Below, piece after piece: positions 6,016 to 6,392 of a DNA stretch of 6,392 bases. Below the pieces are notes generated by a model. That model saw only the letters and a list, made by a program, of their open reading frames with translations, searched no databases and was not told the origin of the DNA. The DNA comes from Rhodospirillales bacterium (lineage in GTDB: Bacteria > Pseudomonadota > Alphaproteobacteria > UBA828): positions 1-6,392 of the forward strand of contig JAPOPO010000559.1 in assembly GCA_026712885.1 (NCBI GenBank). Reading direction: 5' to 3'. Position 1 is the stretch's first letter; the number at the start of each line of letters is the position of its first letter. The position numbers and the translations under genes are program-made.

Positions 6016-6130
6016 CAATCGCTGAATCCATCACACCATCACCAGACAACCGAAGGCTTACATTCCTCGAGTCGCGGCGGGTCTGGACCGCCGAAAAAAC
6101 CGTAATCACTTCGTAAGCCGGTGAAATCAA

Positions 6131-6152
6131 ACTCCAGCGTATTGGAGCGTAG
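6131..6152. repeat. 22-base repeat, copy 1, with two CGTA units
   Basis: This 22-base stretch matches 6227-6248 at 21 of 22 positions. It contains an imperfect inverted repeat CTCCAG-CGTA-TTGGAG and CGTA units at 6138 and 6148, exactly 10 bases apart. It overlaps the predicted -10 box of the minus-strand promoter, so a protein bound here could control the integrase operon. Confidence 0.65.
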
Positions 6153-6169
6153 GATTGACACAACGTCAA
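6141..6169 (-). promoter_or_regulatory. Probable promoter of the integrase operon
   Basis: On the minus strand, TTGACG (complement of 6164-6169) and TCCAAT (complement of 6141-6146) are separated by exactly 17 bases. They match the sigma-70 consensus at 5 of 6 and 4 of 6 positions. The start would be near 6134, giving a leader of about 250 bases that includes the 5898-6015 inverted repeat. The -10 lies inside repeat copy 1 and the -35 inside the inverted repeat at 6155-6169. Confidence 0.4.
6155..6169. promoter_or_regulatory. Inverted repeat TTGAC-N5-GTCAA
   Basis: A perfect 5-base inverted repeat with spacer ACAAC. One arm supplies the minus-strand -35 hexamer of the predicted integrase promoter, so it is a candidate operator. 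Confidence 0.35.
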
Positions 6170-6202
6170 GGGGTTCGGCGGGCTATATGGATGCACTCAC
6201 GG

Positions 6203-6215
6203 CATTGGAACAATG
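6203..6215. promoter_or_regulatory. Inverted repeat CATTG-N3-CAATG
   Basis: A perfect 5-base inverted repeat around GAA, lying between the two 22-base repeat copies and 9 bases before the decamer array. A regulator site is possible, but evidence is limited to symmetry and location. Confidence 0.3.
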
Positions 6216-6223
6216 ACATTAAT

Positions 6224-6263
6224 CGTACTCCAGCGTACTGGAGCGTAGCAGAGCGTAGCTCCG
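6224..6263. repeat. Four tandem 10-base CGTA repeats (includes 22-base repeat copy 2)
   Basis: Four consecutive decamers start with CGTA at 6224, 6234, 6244 and 6254: CGTACTCCAG, CGTACTGGAG, CGTAGCAGAG, CGTAGCTCCG. The period is exactly 10 bases, about one helical turn. The first two include a perfect inverted repeat CTCCAG-CGTA-CTGGAG (6228-6243), and GGAGC/GCTCC (6240-6244 and 6258-6262) forms another. The array resembles cooperative protein-binding sites such as recombinase arm sites or activator boxes, placed 48 bases before the lipoprotein start. Confidence 0.7.
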
Positions 6264-6266
6264 TCG

Positions 6267-6292
6267 TGTTTGGGCTTCACTGCGCCCAAACA
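6267..6292 (+). promoter_or_regulatory. 9-bp stem-loop just before the lipoprotein ribosome binding site
   Basis: TGTTTGGGC (6267-6275) pairs perfectly with GCCCAAACA (6284-6292) around an 8-base loop, TTCACTGC. The stem ends one base before the purine-rich Shine-Dalgarno GAGGAGA at 6294-6300. It may protect the mRNA 5' end or modulate ribosome access. It is followed by AAGAGGAG rather than T residues, so it is not a terminator for rightward transcription. Confidence 0.5.
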
Positions 6293-6310
6293 AGAGGAGA
6301 GCCTCAACCA

Positions 6311-6392
6311 ATGAATAAGGCAAAGCTGACCCGGACTTTGATGGCGGCAGTCTCGGTGGTCGCCCTTTCGGCCGTGATGTACGGCTGCGTCC
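6311..6392 (+). CDS. N-terminus of a lipoprotein-like secreted protein, cut by the window edge
   Basis: The ATG at 6311 follows GAGGAGA (6294-6300) with a 10-base gap. The 27 visible residues form a classic export signal: basic start MNKAKLTR, hydrophobic core TLMAAVSVVALSAV, then MYGC with Cys26 as a possible lipidation site. Met and Tyr at -3 and -2 are unusual in a lipobox, so cleavage by ordinary signal peptidase is also possible. The mature part lies outside the window and no function can be given. It is the only confident plus-strand gene, divergent from the integrase operon, and its upstream region carries the decamer array and a stem-loop. It could be the first gene of another cargo module or the chromosomal neighbour of the island. 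Confidence 0.7.
   Translation, partial: MNKAKLTRTLMAAVSVVALSAVMYGCV

Larger units (their letters stand above)
5883..6310. other. Repeat-rich intergenic region between integrase operon and lipoprotein gene
   Basis: A 428-base region with no gene I can support, separating two divergent transcription units. It is less GC-rich than the coding DNA around it. Beyond the elements listed separately, it contains the octamer TGCCAACG twice (5936-5943 and 5979-5986) and two CGTAA units 11 bases apart (6101 and 6112). A 66-codon minus frame at 5996-6196 crosses it, but its third positions lack G/C bias and it spans the repeats, so I do not call it. Confidence 0.6.

Noticed and set aside
6072..6098. Hairpin next to a six-base A/T run as an intrinsic terminator
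   Set aside because: The A-run follows the stem on the plus strand, so the T-run precedes the stem on the minus strand; neither orientation gives a terminator.
6155..6189. Rightward promoter TTGACA with TATATG
   Set aside because: The spacer is 23 bases, too long for a sigma-70 promoter.
5996..6196. A 66-codon minus-strand frame in the repeat region
   Set aside because: Codon use is unlike real genes here, and it runs through the inverted-repeat arm, promoter and direct repeat.
6131..6263. CRISPR-like array
   Set aside because: Units are 10 bases with no unique spacers of constant length and no cas genes; they are tandem or phased binding-site-like repeats.
5883..6310. tRNA gene as integrase attachment site
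   Set aside because: No cloverleaf arms or T-loop GGTTCGAATCC-like sequence found here or beside the integrase operon's other end.

Overview
The base composition is very GC-rich, with strong G/C preference at third codon positions. The best-recognised chromosomal-type gene is a lipoprotein with two BON domains, of a kind common in Alphaproteobacteria. I therefore infer an alphaproteobacterium, but this rests on one gene and general composition. Most genes read leftward (minus strand). One partial gene at the right edge reads rightward.

From left to right: (1) positions 1-76, the start of an unidentified minus-strand gene that runs off the window; (2) 77-411, non-coding with one GC-rich hairpin; (3) 412-1104, the BON-domain lipoprotein; (4) 1105-1761, a gene-poor stretch with at most one speculative 27-residue ORF; (5) 1762-3350, a toxin-antitoxin region. 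In transcription order the last of these has a well-formed promoter with repeated GAGCGAT boxes, a broken N-terminal fragment of a Fic-family protein, an antitoxin (DNA-binding helix-turn-helix plus toxin-binding tail) and a RES-domain toxin overlapping it by four bases.

Next (6), 3476-5882 holds two tandem, related and apparently intact tyrosine recombinases of the P4-integrase type, only 16 bases apart and probably one operon. Last (7), 5883-6310 is a 428-base intergenic region packed with repeats, between this operon and a rightward gene starting at 6311 that encodes a lipoprotein-like signal peptide. It contains a 12-base inverted repeat around a TTCG-capped hairpin, a probable promoter for the recombinase operon, a 22-base direct repeat, four exact 10-base-period CGTA units, two short inverted repeats, and a 9-bp stem-loop directly before the ribosome binding site of the rightward gene.

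The picture fits the integrase end of a genomic island or integrative element: recombinase pair, toxin-antitoxin cargo, a decayed second toxin gene and a gene-poor boundary. No tRNA gene or duplicated attachment core was found, so the island limits are not proven. The least explained parts are the repeat-rich 5883-6310 region, the paired integrases, and the Fic fragment that keeps a good promoter in front of the RES module.
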